Assembly: GCA_017302455.1 (NCBI GenBank)
Contig: JAFLDO010000017.1
Location: 1 to 64,000 of the forward strand
From: Accumulibacter sp.
GTDB lineage: Bacteria > Pseudomonadota > Gammaproteobacteria > Burkholderiales > Rhodocyclaceae
Direction: 5' to 3'
DNA length: 64,000 nt
The notes under the pieces are model-generated. The model saw only the letters and a program-made list of their open reading frames with translations, did not search any database and was not told where the DNA came from. Below, one piece after another: positions 1 to 8,308 of this stretch. The position numbers were made by a program, and so were the translations under genes. Numbering within the stretch: position 1 is the stretch's first letter; each line of letters opens with the position of its first letter.

Positions 1-33
1 CATCTGGAACAGGTCATGTTTGCTCAGGTGCAT
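1..33 (-). CDS. 5' end of a CDS leaving the left edge, possibly an IS66-type transposase
   Basis: An ATG at 33-31 on the minus strand opens a frame reading MHLSKHDLFQM up to the window edge. From memory, this short N-terminus resembles the start of IS66-family transposases, which often begin with a similar Asp-Leu/Gln-Met stretch, but eleven residues cannot decide it. The start lies downstream of the STAND NTPase gene on the same strand. It could be a mobile element bordering the accessory region, or simply a chance frame. Confidence 0.25.
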   Translation of the reverse strand, partial: MHLSKHDLFQM

Positions 34-123
34 CGTGCCGCGTCTGTCAGGTCGTCTGCAAGTTCCGCAACTATGCCATACAAATCATCAGGCTGGCAGC
101 TTTTCTTAAGGGGGTGTGAACGA

Positions 124-2934
124 TTACACCTGCCGTGCCGCCAATGTCCCGGCTTGAGCATCGCTCCCGTCCTGCACCACACCCCATACAGCCACCAGCA
201 CCGCTTCCAGAACATACGCATCGTTGACGCCAAGAAAGTCGGGGAGGAATGCCTCCATCACTCGCGGGCAGGCGGCAAGCAAGCGAGTAAGTCCTTTCAT
301 GGCGGCCAGCCTTAAACCCTTCTGCGAGGTTGCGCAGATCCAGGCCAGTAACCGGGCCGCAGGCAAGGCTATGTCTGCGTGTGCGTCATGAAGGTTGGCA
401 TCCCGCGCCCAAATGACCAACTGGCGCAAATTGGAATGCTCATCACGCCATAGGGGAACCAGATTCACCGACCACATCGCATCGCGTGCACCAGGAGTTT
501 CCTGAGCCAGCAATCGTGGATGGATGGCCTGTTCCATCGCAAATGGGTGGCCGGGAATCAGGGCAAAGCGAATGATTTCGTCCAGTTCTGACGCCGGATT
601 ACTCCTATCAGAGTAACGCCGCCACAAATCGCGCAATGCCTTGCCATCCATTCCAAACTCTTCGGGGCGGCAACGCCAGCGTAAACTGTCGCAGAAAGCT
701 TGAGATAACTCCCAATCACGAAAATCCGCGTCATTGTTCGGCAACAGTGTTGGAAGCTCCGCCCCTGTGCATTGAGGAACAGCCAAACACAGCGCCTCCA
801 GCAAACCGGCGCGGCGAAAATAGAGCGGGTGATCCACATAATCGCTAGATGCCAGCGGATGAAGGTCGCCGCCGGGGGCAAGGGCGGTGCGCAACACAAC
901 CAGCTTTTCCTCCTTGCTGACTTTCCCCTCGAACAACTTTGCCAACAACCGGTCAGCAAGGAAGGTGTCGGATAATCGCTCGAAGCCGAATTCGACGACA
1001 TCCTCGTCATTCTCTAACCGGTCTATGAGCGCCCCGGAAGAGCAGAGAAAAGCAATGACGCCATCTATCCCCGTCATCTCTCTCGAGATATCATCCGCTT
1101 GGTTGCGCAGCAAATTGAAATGCCCATCTTCCAGCATCGCTTGCGCCAGCTTGCTCATTGTTCGGCGCATGACTTCCGGGCGTGACGCGTTATCTAGGCT
1201 CAACCTATCCTTGGAGTCCTCCTCCAGTCGCACCATCCATGCACGCCAAACTTCCAGCCAAGATGGCAGCCAGTGCTGCAATGGATGACCTCGCATACTT
1301 CTCGCCAGAAGCTGTACGTACAGTGGATTGCCAAACTCACCCAGCGGCGGCGCGACGGGAGCCTTGACACCATGGTGCTCAAAATAGCGCAGCAAAGCAT
1401 CCGGTTCGATTCCGGAAAAACCGGGATGCTCCCACTTCACCCAAGGTGCATCCATACCATCGGGCAACAACGGCAAGGTTTGTTTCAGATAATCTGTGCG
1501 GACCGAGATAGCCAAAGCCAGATGTGGCCGTAATAATACTTCCTGAATCATTCCGGCCAACTCATTGCGCCAGCGCCTGCGATCCGGGGTCTCGTTAAGC
1601 GCATCCATCACCAACAAGGCGCGTTGGTTTCGGTTAGCGGCTTCGTTCTCTAGCTTGTTGAGCAATTGATCGTGCGTACCCAGCCAACCGGCGCGCCGAC
1701 AAATTGCATCCCACAGAGTATCCGCAGTACTCAGGGTTTGCCCCAGAACACCCAAGGCAATCCCTTCAGCGGCCAGTATCTGATTAACCTCGTGAACCAG
1801 AGTATGGGTCTTGCCTTGCCCTGCTGGGCCGGTAAGCAGCATTACTCGTTGCTGGGACAGGCTCCAATAGTTTCGCAGGAGATCACTTGCTTCCCCTGCC
1901 ATGTAGGCGGCTTGCCGCAGGGAATGTTCACGGTACCGCCAAGTATCATTTCTTGCCTCTTGCTCCTTGGCGCGTTCATGCATCTCGTGCTCCGCCCATG
2001 CATGGGCTTCCGCGCGAGCCAAGGTACCAAGCATGAAGGGGAAATCGGGAGTGGTTTGCCAATACATGTCGGCGCGCAATGCATCGGCAATCTGCTCCAT
2101 GTCTGCACGGATGACGGAGAACGCATCGTCCCGATCAAGATGCTTCCAGACCTCTGACAATGCTTTATCCAACTTGGCTATGGCAGGCTGCCTGACCAAT
2201 AACCAGTCGAACGCTTGGCTAATATTGGTTTCTACGTGAGCATCGCTGGTGTAGCGCGGCCCGGCGTTGGCGGTTAAAAGGGATGCCTGATTATTGAGCC
2301 AGTCCCTGAATCTCGGCAGAGACGCGGGCTGTCGTTGACTCAATAACCTGCGTAAGTGCCCCTCAACTTTCCGGGCGAACTCATCCAGGGATTGGTACCT
2401 GTCTACGGCGCCAGTCCATTGATCATTCTCCATGAATGGCGGCTGCTGAAAAAACGCCTCCAGCTTTTTCAATTGCTCATTATCCTGGCAGGTAGGCAAT
2501 TCTTGCTGCCGCCGATACATGAGAATCTCGGGGCGCGACGCACCGCGTCTGCGCGCCTCCCATGCACGATGAAATTCATACTCACTGCCTGACTGATAAG
2601 GCGTGCCGTCGAGCTTCCTGAACTCCCGGCCCGGCAACGGCGTTCCAAAACGGCAGTTGAAGATGCCGAGAAACAGGTCGCAATCGTCCGGAGTACGAAG
2701 ATGCCTATTTACAGATACTTGCGGCGAAGAAAGCGCCTCGAACGGAACACTCACCCCCCAATCCCAGGCTACAACTTCCAGACAAACAAATGAGCTTACC
2801 AATGGGTCGGCATTCACTCGCGTCACCACAGCATGAACGGCGCTACGCTCTTCGACACAATCTCCGGGAGAAGACAGAAATATGCGATATGGCATCATAA
2901 GTATGGGCATGGATAGGCAAGTTCGAGTTTGCAT
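124..2934 (-). CDS. DUF4062-like / STAND P-loop NTPase, candidate defence protein
   Basis: This is a 936-residue protein. Its N-terminus (about 15-145) has the layout of DUF4062, a TIR-like domain: YRIFLSSPGD near residue 16, then DLFLGIFNCRFGT near 87 and GSEYEFHRAW near 116. A P-loop ATPase follows, with Walker A GPAGQGKT at 369-376 and Walker B LVMDALNE at 441-448, then a long helical C-terminal region without a recognisable repeat. The architecture (effector-like N-terminus, STAND/NACHT-type switch, sensor-like C-terminus) is typical of antiphage or signalling STAND proteins; that role is inference. The start could also be Met14 (2895); no clear ribosome site separates them. GC is visibly lower than in later genes, suggesting transfer. 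No operon partner is seen. Confidence 0.75.
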   Translation of the reverse strand: MQTRTCLSMPILMMPYRIFLSSPGDCVEERSAVHAVVTRVNADPLVSSFVCLEVVAWDWGVSVPFEALSSPQVSVNRHLRTPDDCDLFLGIFNCRFGTPLPGREFRKLDGTPYQSGSEYEFHRAWEARRRGASRPEILMYRRQQELPTCQDNEQLKKLEAFFQQPPFMENDQWTGAVDRYQSLDEFARKVEGHLRRLLSQRQPASLPRFRDWLNNQASLLTANAGPRYTSDAHVETNISQAFDWLLVRQPAIAKLDKALSEVWKHLDRDDAFSVIRADMEQIADALRADMYWQTTPDFPFMLGTLARAEAHAWAEHEMHERAKEQEARNDTWRYREHSLRQAAYMAGEASDLLRNYWSLSQQRVMLLTGPAGQGKTHTLVHEVNQILAAEGIALGVLGQTLSTADTLWDAICRRAGWLGTHDQLLNKLENEAANRNQRALLVMDALNETPDRRRWRNELAGMIQEVLLRPHLALAISVRTDYLKQTLPLLPDGMDAPWVKWEHPGFSGIEPDALLRYFEHHGVKAPVAPPLGEFGNPLYVQLLARSMRGHPLQHWLPSWLEVWRAWMVRLEEDSKDRLSLDNASRPEVMRRTMSKLAQAMLEDGHFNLLRNQADDISREMTGIDGVIAFLCSSGALIDRLENDEDVVEFGFERLSDTFLADRLLAKLFEGKVSKEEKLVVLRTALAPGGDLHPLASSDYVDHPLYFRRAGLLEALCLAVPQCTGAELPTLLPNNDADFRDWELSQAFCDSLRWRCRPEEFGMDGKALRDLWRRYSDRSNPASELDEIIRFALIPGHPFAMEQAIHPRLLAQETPGARDAMWSVNLVPLWRDEHSNLRQLVIWARDANLHDAHADIALPAARLLAWICATSQKGLRLAAMKGLTRLLAACPRVMEAFLPDFLGVNDAYVLEAVLVAVWGVVQDGSDAQAGTLAARQV

Positions 2935-3250
2935 TTGATTTACCGCAAAGGCAAATTTAATCGCCCGTGACTGAATTGACGGGTCTGTCAGCTATCTTGT
3001 GCGCGGCGGACATTAGTGACCAAACGATAGACTTCCGTATTGGCCGAACAACTGTCAGAGTCCGCAGATAACGGGAGGTCCGGTTCAAGATCAGTTACCC
3101 GCCGTTCGCACCGGATCACATTGCGCGGCCGCTACGTCTGCTTCTGGCCAGCTGCCGCCACACGCTATCCTACACTCACGGGCCACTTTCCGGAGGGTAG
3201 CGGTCGGTCCGCCGAGGACACTGGCATCCGGAGCCGAATGGCGAAATTGC
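2935..3250. other. intergenic region between the STAND gene and the first MITE-like element
   Basis: I see no supportable gene here. The region holds the upstream side of the STAND gene and runs into the left end of a GGGGACAGTATA-type element at 3251. No convincing promoter hexamers or terminator were found by eye. Confidence 0.5.
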
Positions 3251-3344
3251 GTGGACAGTATACGTAATACACCCCTTCTTGGACTGGGGCCGGTAGTGTC
3301 AATGTGGCGACGTTGCCACCGCGGAAATTACTTATGCTGTCCCC
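3251..3344 (+). repeat. MITE/REP-like element, copy 1
   Basis: A 94-bp element beginning GTGGACAGTATACGTAAT and ending AATTACTTATGCTGTCCCC, so its ends are imperfect inverted repeats. Its centre (GACTGGGGCC, then GTAGTGTCAATGTGGCGACG) matches the second copy at 4667-4774 in the same orientation. Such GGGGACAGTATA-type ends are familiar around REP-associated tyrosine (Y1) transposases of proteobacteria; none is encoded here. Confidence 0.75.
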
Positions 3345-3355
3345 AAAAGCATCAA

Positions 3356-3973
3356 ATGATGTTGATCGTCGCGCTCACTGGCCTGGGCGGCTTCCTCGCC
3401 TCGTTTGCCATGCTGCGCTTGGGCGTGCAGTTCATGGTGCTGCGCTACCCGCTCGCCGTGGGCGCTGCCTATCTCGTCTTCCTCTTGCTGCTCTGGCTGT
3501 GGCTGCGCACCAAGTGCGACGACTACGACATCGATGACCCCGGCATCGACCTCGGCCGAGGGCGCAGCGGCGGCAGCAGCGGTGAAGGCGGCCCATCGTC
3601 CGGCTCGTCCGGCAGCGGTGATTCATCGGGCCTCGGCGAAGTGGCCGAGGCCCTGGGCGGCGCCGACGAACTCGCGCTCCCGCTCATCGCGTTGGCGCTG
3701 GCGGCTGCGCTCCTCTTCGCCGGCGGGTGGATCGTCTATTCGGCCCCGCTGCCGTTTGTCGAACTGCTGGTGGACGGCGTGCTTGCCGCCTCGCTCTACC
3801 GCCGCCTCACGGGCGCCGAACCGCGCCACTGGCTGGAGACCGCTTTCCGCCGCACCGTTTGGCCCTTTGCGGCCACCGCGCTGCTGTTCTGCATCGCCGG
3901 CGTCACCCTGCACCACCTGGCGCCGGAGGCCCGGTCGATCGGTGATGTCAAGCAAAATTGGACAGCGAAATGA
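3356..3973 (+). CDS. small multi-pass membrane protein of unknown function
   Basis: A 205-residue protein with about five hydrophobic segments (roughly residues 1-20, 27-49, 107-126, 130-150 and 170-188). A Gly/Ser-rich linker near residues 65-95 (GRGRSGGSSGEGG and onward) separates the first two from the rest. I do not recognise a family. The frame is open back to 3251, but that part lies inside the MITE-like element, so I start at the tandem ATG at 3356, just outside the element's right end. The C-terminus (GDVKQNWTAK) ends 12 bases before the toxin gene, so it may be co-transcribed with the toxin-antitoxin pair or be the truncated remnant of a longer gene. Confidence 0.5.
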   Translation: MMLIVALTGLGGFLASFAMLRLGVQFMVLRYPLAVGAAYLVFLLLLWLWLRTKCDDYDIDDPGIDLGRGRSGGSSGEGGPSSGSSGSGDSSGLGEVAEALGGADELALPLIALALAAALLFAGGWIVYSAPLPFVELLVDGVLAASLYRRLTGAEPRHWLETAFRRTVWPFAATALLFCIAGVTLHHLAPEARSIGDVKQNWTAK

Positions 3974-3985
3974 GATGGTCTTAAC

Positions 3986-4252
3986 ATGTCTCACATGTTC
4001 GCACTTCGCTTCGCCAAGTCCGCCGCCAAAGGGCTCGCCAGGATGCCGCAAGGCACTGCCCGTCGGATGCTCGGCGAGTTGAAGACCATAGCCGCCGACC
4101 CGGCAGCGTATCGTGGCGACTGGAAGCCGCTGCAGGGCTCGCCGTTCTGGCGGCTGCGCGTCGGCGATTGGCGGGCGATCTGCGAGGTACAGCGAGGCGA
4201 ATTGGTCTTGCTGGTGGTGAAAGTTGCACCGAGAGGAGATGTCTACAAATGA
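3986..4252 (+). CDS. RelE/ParE-superfamily toxin
   Basis: An 88-residue basic protein with the RelE-fold pattern: an N-terminal helix pair (FAKSAAKGLARMPQG), a central strand region (WRLRVGDWRAICEV), and the C-terminal strand ending LLVVKVAPRGDVYK, where RelE-type mRNA interferases keep basic and aromatic active-site residues. Family members cleave ribosome-bound mRNA, and ParE-like members poison gyrase; sequence alone does not settle which applies. The stop overlaps the antitoxin start (ATGA at 4249-4252), giving the toxin-first order usual for HigBA- and RelE/Xre-type modules. It sits between two MITE-like repeats. Confidence 0.85.
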   Translation: MSHMFALRFAKSAAKGLARMPQGTARRMLGELKTIAADPAAYRGDWKPLQGSPFWRLRVGDWRAICEVQRGELVLLVVKVAPRGDVYK

Positions 4253-4608
4253 GCGCACAAATCATCGAACTGAACGGAACTCCCGCGTTTGCCGTCGTGC
4301 CGATGGACGAGTGGACGGCATTGCTCGAACGCCTGGAAACCTTGCAAGACATCGCCGACGCCAAAGAGGCTCGCCAAGAAGAATCGCTGCCCGTCGAGTT
4401 CGTCGAGCGACTTCTGTCGGGAGAGTCGCCGCTCAAGGTCTGGCGTGGGCATCGCGGATTGACGCTGCAGGCCCTGGCTGAACAGGTGGGCTGCACACGA
4501 CAAATGCTGTCGATGATCGAGAACGGCAAGGCAACGCCCTCTGCCGACCTCTTGGCCAGGCTGGCTGCCGCACTCGGGTGCGACATGGACGATCTCCACG
4601 CCGGCTGA
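4249..4608 (+). CDS. Xre-family antitoxin with Phd-like N-terminus
   Basis: A 119-residue protein. Residues 1-30 (IIELNGTPAFAVVPMDEWTA) look like the N-terminal part of Phd/YefM antitoxins. Residues about 65-115 form an Xre helix-turn-helix (LTLQALAEQVGCTRQMLSMI, then ENGKATPSADLLARLAAAL). I chose the ATG at 4249 because it overlaps the toxin stop by four bases. It probably binds and neutralises the RelE-like toxin and represses the shared promoter, as is usual for type II systems. An in-frame extension exists back to 4168 but would lie inside the toxin gene. Confidence 0.85.
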   Translation: MSAQIIELNGTPAFAVVPMDEWTALLERLETLQDIADAKEARQEESLPVEFVERLLSGESPLKVWRGHRGLTLQALAEQVGCTRQMLSMIENGKATPSADLLARLAAALGCDMDDLHAG

Positions 4609-4632
4609 GTGCCGCCGACCCAGCGGCGTATC

Positions 4633-4674
4633 GCAATTGCGGGCAATTGCGGGGACAGGCAATTGCGGGGACAG
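4633..4674 (+). repeat. short tandem repeat abutting MITE copy 2
   Basis: A perfect 16-bp direct repeat, GCAATTGCGGGGACAG, at 4643-4658 and 4659-4674, with a partial third unit just upstream from 4633. Its right half is the left end of the adjacent element, so the end of the element appears to have been duplicated in place. Confidence 0.8.
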
Positions 4675-4774
4675 TATAGGTAATTCACCCTTCTTCGACT
4701 GGGGCCGATAGTGTCTATGTGGCGGCGTTGACACGGCGCGGCAAGCCGCCGCGGGAATTACTTATACTGTCCCC
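4667..4774 (+). repeat. MITE/REP-like element, copy 2
   Basis: A 108-bp element with 20-bp terminal inverted repeats: GGGGACAGTATAGGTAATTC at 4667-4686 and GAATTACTTATACTGTCCCC at 4755-4774 (19 of 20 complementary). A GC-rich internal palindrome (CGCGGCAAGCCGCC) lies near 4738-4750. The middle is homologous to copy 1 at 3251-3344. It contains no ORF, so mobilisation would need a transposase in trans. It lies between the antitoxin and the dlt-like operon. Confidence 0.85.
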
Positions 4775-4971
4775 AAAAATCCGTCTTGAGACCGAGAACC
4801 CCAGAGCCGATCGACCGCTCCTTGGCCGAAGCAAGCTGAGCACCGCCAGACCAAAGGGATGGAAACAGACGGGCCGAGCCGACGGCGACCGCGCCACATC
4901 TCGACCTTACCGGACCTCACGAACCTCCTGATGGCCGCGGTCGTCCCCAGCAGACCTAGGCAAGATCAAAT
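4775..4971. other. intergenic remainder between MITE copy 2 and the carrier protein gene
   Basis: With the element and tandem repeat, this completes a gene-free stretch from 4609 to 4971. It is the 3' side of the dlt-like operon. I see no terminator hairpin followed by a T run and no coding frame I would defend. Confidence 0.5.
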
Positions 4972-5226
4972 TCACACGGCCTGCTTTGCATCTACCAGCA
5001 CTTCAATTGCATTTACTGAATCGACTAGATTCACGTCAAACTCGAAATCGGAAAAATCCAGGCCAAAGGCTTCCTCGAGATACATGACAAGAGTCATCAT
5101 GGAGAAGGAATCCAGCCGGCCACTTACGAAGAGTGATTCGTCATCAGCGAACTCCTGGTGATCGCGGTGGTTTTCCAGGGCTTTCTTGAGAAAGTTCCGT
5201 AAATCCTGCTTGGCATTTGCTTCCAT
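4972..5226 (-). CDS. acyl/peptidyl carrier protein (DltC-like)
   Basis: An 84-residue acidic protein with the carrier-protein fold. The phosphopantetheine site is Ser40 in GRLDSFSMM (the DS of the usual DSL motif), followed by the helix LVMYLEEAFGLDFSDFEF. It probably carries the acyl or aminoacyl group activated by the adenylation enzyme at 6725-8308 and hands it to the membrane acyltransferase. Its start overlaps the acyltransferase stop by one base (TGATG at 5224-5228), so the two are translationally coupled. The substrate is not deducible from the sequence. It is the last gene of the operon; no DltD-like gene follows before the repeat element. Confidence 0.85.
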   Translation of the reverse strand: MEANAKQDLRNFLKKALENHRDHQEFADDESLFVSGRLDSFSMMTLVMYLEEAFGLDFSDFEFDVNLVDSVNAIEVLVDAKQAV

Positions 5227-6728
5227 CAGGCTACTCCAAAAAGGCTCATCATGAACAACACACGTTCAAGCAGTGTATGGCGAAGACTCTCACCGCCAAA
5301 AACATGCAGGCAGACAACGAACGACCATACGCAGAGGCCGGAATACAATATCCCGAAATGGGTGGCCGAGGGGCGAATGCCGATACTCGCGCGGACCTGC
5401 GATATGCCGATCCCCGTCGCCAATATCACGCAGTAGAAGAGGTAGCTGGTGAAGCTGTCAATTGCCCCGGCCAGACCCATGGTGGCGACGTTATCGATCT
5501 GGCGGAGAAAATGCCACAGGGCATTGCCTACGCCGGCGGCCATGAAGGTGGCGAAGAACATCCTCAGGCGCGGGTAACCCCGGAAAACCGCGAAGAACGT
5601 TGGCAGGAAGAAGAAATCGACGAGAAGTTCCTTGAAATAATAGTGAAAGCGATTGAAGTACTCCATCAGCGTTCTCGATTCGAGCGGCCTCCAGCAACCA
5701 CGTGGCAACCGATAGCCGGCCAAACGGGCGATGCCGATGAACAGAGCGGACCACAGCGCGATGGTCAATGCGTATTTCGCGGTCGACAGCAGCAGGCAAG
5801 TCCAGCCGACTGCAATCGGGTACGGCTGGCCGCGGAGGAAGGCATCCAGCGCGACTTCCACGCGCGGAATCTGCAGGTAGTCCTCGAACACCAGAGTCAT
5901 GGCTGACTTCAGTGCGAGCAGCGCGTTTGACCAGATGAGCAATTTGATCGCCTTGAGCTGCGTGATCGCCACGTCCTCGGGTGTCTTCGACAAATGCTTG
6001 CGCAGGAATGCGGCTCCTTTACCGAACGGCAGGTAGGTCGGACTCCAGAACGGGCGCAGCACGGCCAACTGCATCAACCGGGGGCTGGCTTGCTGCGAGC
6101 GCTGGTCGACGATGGCAAAGGGCAGAAACCAGACGTACGGCGTCAGCACGATCAACATCGACCAGAGCATTACGCGCGGCAGTCCCTGCATGCCGTCCAT
6201 GGTCGTCAGGCCGCACAAGACCACTTCCAGCGCCAAGAGGCAAAGCAAGGGCCGGCGGGCCAGGAGGCAATGCGGATGCCGGCGGACCCACTCCAGGCTG
6301 CCCCAGGCGCCGATCATGACGAACAGCAGGAACAAGCTCGCCAGAACCATCGGCGGGGGGCCAGCCATGTGCTCCTGCTGCATGACGACAGCGATATCTT
6401 CCAGGATGGAATTCTCGGCGAGTCCCATTTCAAGGAATGCCGCGGACCAGGTTGCCGTGAACAAGATCGGATTGCGGAACTTCGACATGTAGGCCGCTGC
6501 CATGGCTGCGCTGACGACCAGGAGGGTTTCCCACCAGGGGAAGTAGGTGGCGACGGTGGCAATCGCCGTGCAGTAAATGATTGCGCGGCCGCTCACCGCC
6601 TGCGACCACGCGATGCAATCCGCGCGTTCGTCGATGGCCAGGAAGCGGCGCAAACGGCTCCCTCGCGAGGCGTTGCCGCCTCCTCGCTGCGGCGGCAGTG
6701 CTGCACTGCTGGCTGCCGCCGGGCTCAT
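5226..6728 (-). CDS. MBOAT-type membrane O-acyltransferase (DltB-like)
   Basis: A 500-residue polytopic membrane protein with about ten hydrophobic segments. Near residues 356-380 it has EYFNRFHYYFKELLVDFFF, and near 390-406 a segment ending GVGNALWHF. The His406 context fits the invariant histidine of membrane-bound O-acyltransferases, and the ordering resembles DltB/AlgI. It probably transfers an acyl or aminoacyl group from the neighbouring carrier protein across or at the inner membrane to an envelope polymer. Its start overlaps the adenylation enzyme stop (ATGA, 6725-6728) and its stop overlaps the carrier start. MBOAT proteins are divergent, so the family call rests mainly on the His region and the operon. 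Confidence 0.7.
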   Translation of the reverse strand: MSPAAASSAALPPQRGGGNASRGSRLRRFLAIDERADCIAWSQAVSGRAIIYCTAIATVATYFPWWETLLVVSAAMAAAYMSKFRNPILFTATWSAAFLEMGLAENSILEDIAVVMQQEHMAGPPPMVLASLFLLFVMIGAWGSLEWVRRHPHCLLARRPLLCLLALEVVLCGLTTMDGMQGLPRVMLWSMLIVLTPYVWFLPFAIVDQRSQQASPRLMQLAVLRPFWSPTYLPFGKGAAFLRKHLSKTPEDVAITQLKAIKLLIWSNALLALKSAMTLVFEDYLQIPRVEVALDAFLRGQPYPIAVGWTCLLLSTAKYALTIALWSALFIGIARLAGYRLPRGCWRPLESRTLMEYFNRFHYYFKELLVDFFFLPTFFAVFRGYPRLRMFFATFMAAGVGNALWHFLRQIDNVATMGLAGAIDSFTSYLFYCVILATGIGISQVRASIGIRPSATHFGILYSGLCVWSFVVCLHVFGGESLRHTLLERVLFMMSLFGVA

Positions 6729-8308
6729 CCCGCCTCCTTGTCGAGCAGTTGGTGCAACTCCCGCCGGTCGACCTTGCCACTCGAATTGAGCGGCATTCTT
6801 TCCAGGGCAATGACCCTGCGGGGCAGCATGTACGGCGGCAGCCGGTTTTTCAGTTCATCGATCACGCGATCGGCGTCGATGGCCGATGCGCCGACAAAAC
6901 TGACGATGCCGCTGGCCATGCCGTTTGCCTGCGGCCAGGCGATGGAGCCGACGACATCGGCGCCGGAGACGATGCGAAGATGGGCGTCTATCTCTTCGAG
7001 TTCGACGCGATGACCGAGCACCTTGACCTGGTTGTCGATCCGCCCGAGGCAATGAAAGCAACCCGTGGCGTCGCGCTGGGCCAGATCGCCCGTCCTGTAC
7101 CAGCGTTTGCCATCGAGCGTCGGAAACCGAGAGGCCGTCAGCTCGTCGGCTCCGAGATAGCCGTCAGCAATCTGGTCGCCGGCGATCACCAATTCGCCCG
7201 CGGTGCCGTCGGCGACAGGGTGACCGTGCGCATCGACCACCCTCGCCTCATTGCCGGGCAGCGGCGTGCCGATCGCCATGACGTTACGTCCCGGAGTCAG
7301 TGGCAGTGGCTTGCCAACCCTCTGAGCCAGACAGAAGACCGTTGCTTCGGTCGGACCATAGAGGTTGACAATGACGCTGTTGGGTGCCGCACTTTGCCAG
7401 GCGGTGACGGTGCTCGCGGGCAACTGTTCGCCGCCGAAAACGGTGACGCGCAAGCTGGCCAGGCTTTCTGGAGCGAGCGCCTTGATCTGGCGCAGCATCC
7501 CGGCCAGCGCGGGAACTGAGTTCCACACCGTCAACCCGGAACTTCGGACAAATTTGACGGCGTTCATCACCGTGGTGGCCGGCAGGATATGCAGTGCGGC
7601 GCCCACCTCCCAGGTGGAGAACATGTTGTGCACCGAGAAATCGAAGCTGAGTTCGCAGGTCTCCAAGGCTCGGTCGCTGGCGCGCAAATCCAGCCACTCG
7701 GTGATCGTCGTCAGGTAATGACGGGCAGAGCCGGCCGAAATCATGACGCCCTTGGGGACGCCGGTCGTTCCCGAAGTGAAAATGATGTAGGCCGTGTCTG
7801 ACGCCGCCATCGGTGCCGGTTCTTCCGGGGTCACCGGCGGGAGCGTCGCCATGTCGACCATCTCGACCGCGCCAGCCCGCGGCACGAGCAATGACTGTCC
7901 GGCGTGAATCACCAGCCGCGGGCCGACGGTGAGCAAACGCTCGCTGAGCAGCTTCGCCCCCTCGTCATCGGCAATGATTGCCGACAAGCCACATTGGGCG
8001 AGCAAGGTCAAGACGCGCTCTTCCGGCTGTTTCAAGCTGATCGGCACATACGTGGCTCCTGCCCAGCAGGCGCCGAGCACCGCCACGCAGGCGTCAACTC
8101 CACGCGAAGCCAAAATCCCGACACGGAGCGCTTGCCCGTCAAGACGCTGCCAGTCAGGCCGGTGAGTCAGGCAAGCGGCGAGACGGGCGGCACGCTCAGC
8201 CAGTTCGGCGTAGGTCAGGGAGCGCGCCTGGCACACCACCGCCGGGGCGTCCGGATTGGCCATCGCGTGGTGATTGACGGCACACGCCAGGTTGTAATTC
8301 GTGAGCAT
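6725..8308 (-). CDS. amino-acid adenylation enzyme (DltA-like AMP-forming ligase)
   Basis: A 527-residue ANL-superfamily enzyme with all core motifs: P-loop FTSGTTGVPKG at 177-187, NLYGPTEAT near 315-323, YRTGDLA at 404-410, the GRIDNQVKVLGHRVELEEI hinge region near 422-440, and the C-terminal catalytic lysine in SSGKVDRREL (Lys512). It activates a carboxylate as an adenylate and loads it on a carrier protein. Length and layout match DltA (D-alanine-carrier ligase) or a stand-alone NRPS A domain; the substrate pocket is not decoded. It is the first gene of a three-gene minus-strand operon with the acyltransferase and carrier. Only a weak purine-rich stretch precedes the ATG at 8308. Confidence 0.88.
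   Translation of the reverse strand: MLTNYNLACAVNHHAMANPDAPAVVCQARSLTYAELAERAARLAACLTHRPDWQRLDGQALRVGILASRGVDACVAVLGACWAGATYVPISLKQPEERVLTLLAQCGLSAIIADDEGAKLLSERLLTVGPRLVIHAGQSLLVPRAGAVEMVDMATLPPVTPEEPAPMAASDTAYIIFTSGTTGVPKGVMISAGSARHYLTTITEWLDLRASDRALETCELSFDFSVHNMFSTWEVGAALHILPATTVMNAVKFVRSSGLTVWNSVPALAGMLRQIKALAPESLASLRVTVFGGEQLPASTVTAWQSAAPNSVIVNLYGPTEATVFCLAQRVGKPLPLTPGRNVMAIGTPLPGNEARVVDAHGHPVADGTAGELVIAGDQIADGYLGADELTASRFPTLDGKRWYRTGDLAQRDATGCFHCLGRIDNQVKVLGHRVELEEIDAHLRIVSGADVVGSIAWPQANGMASGIVSFVGASAIDADRVIDELKNRLPPYMLPRRVIALERMPLNSSGKVDRRELHQLLDKEAG

Noticed and set aside
3251-3355. N-terminal extension of the membrane protein starting at GTG 3251
   Set aside because: This start is the first base of the MITE-like element, and the extension is encoded by repeat DNA; the ATG pair at 3356 is outside it.
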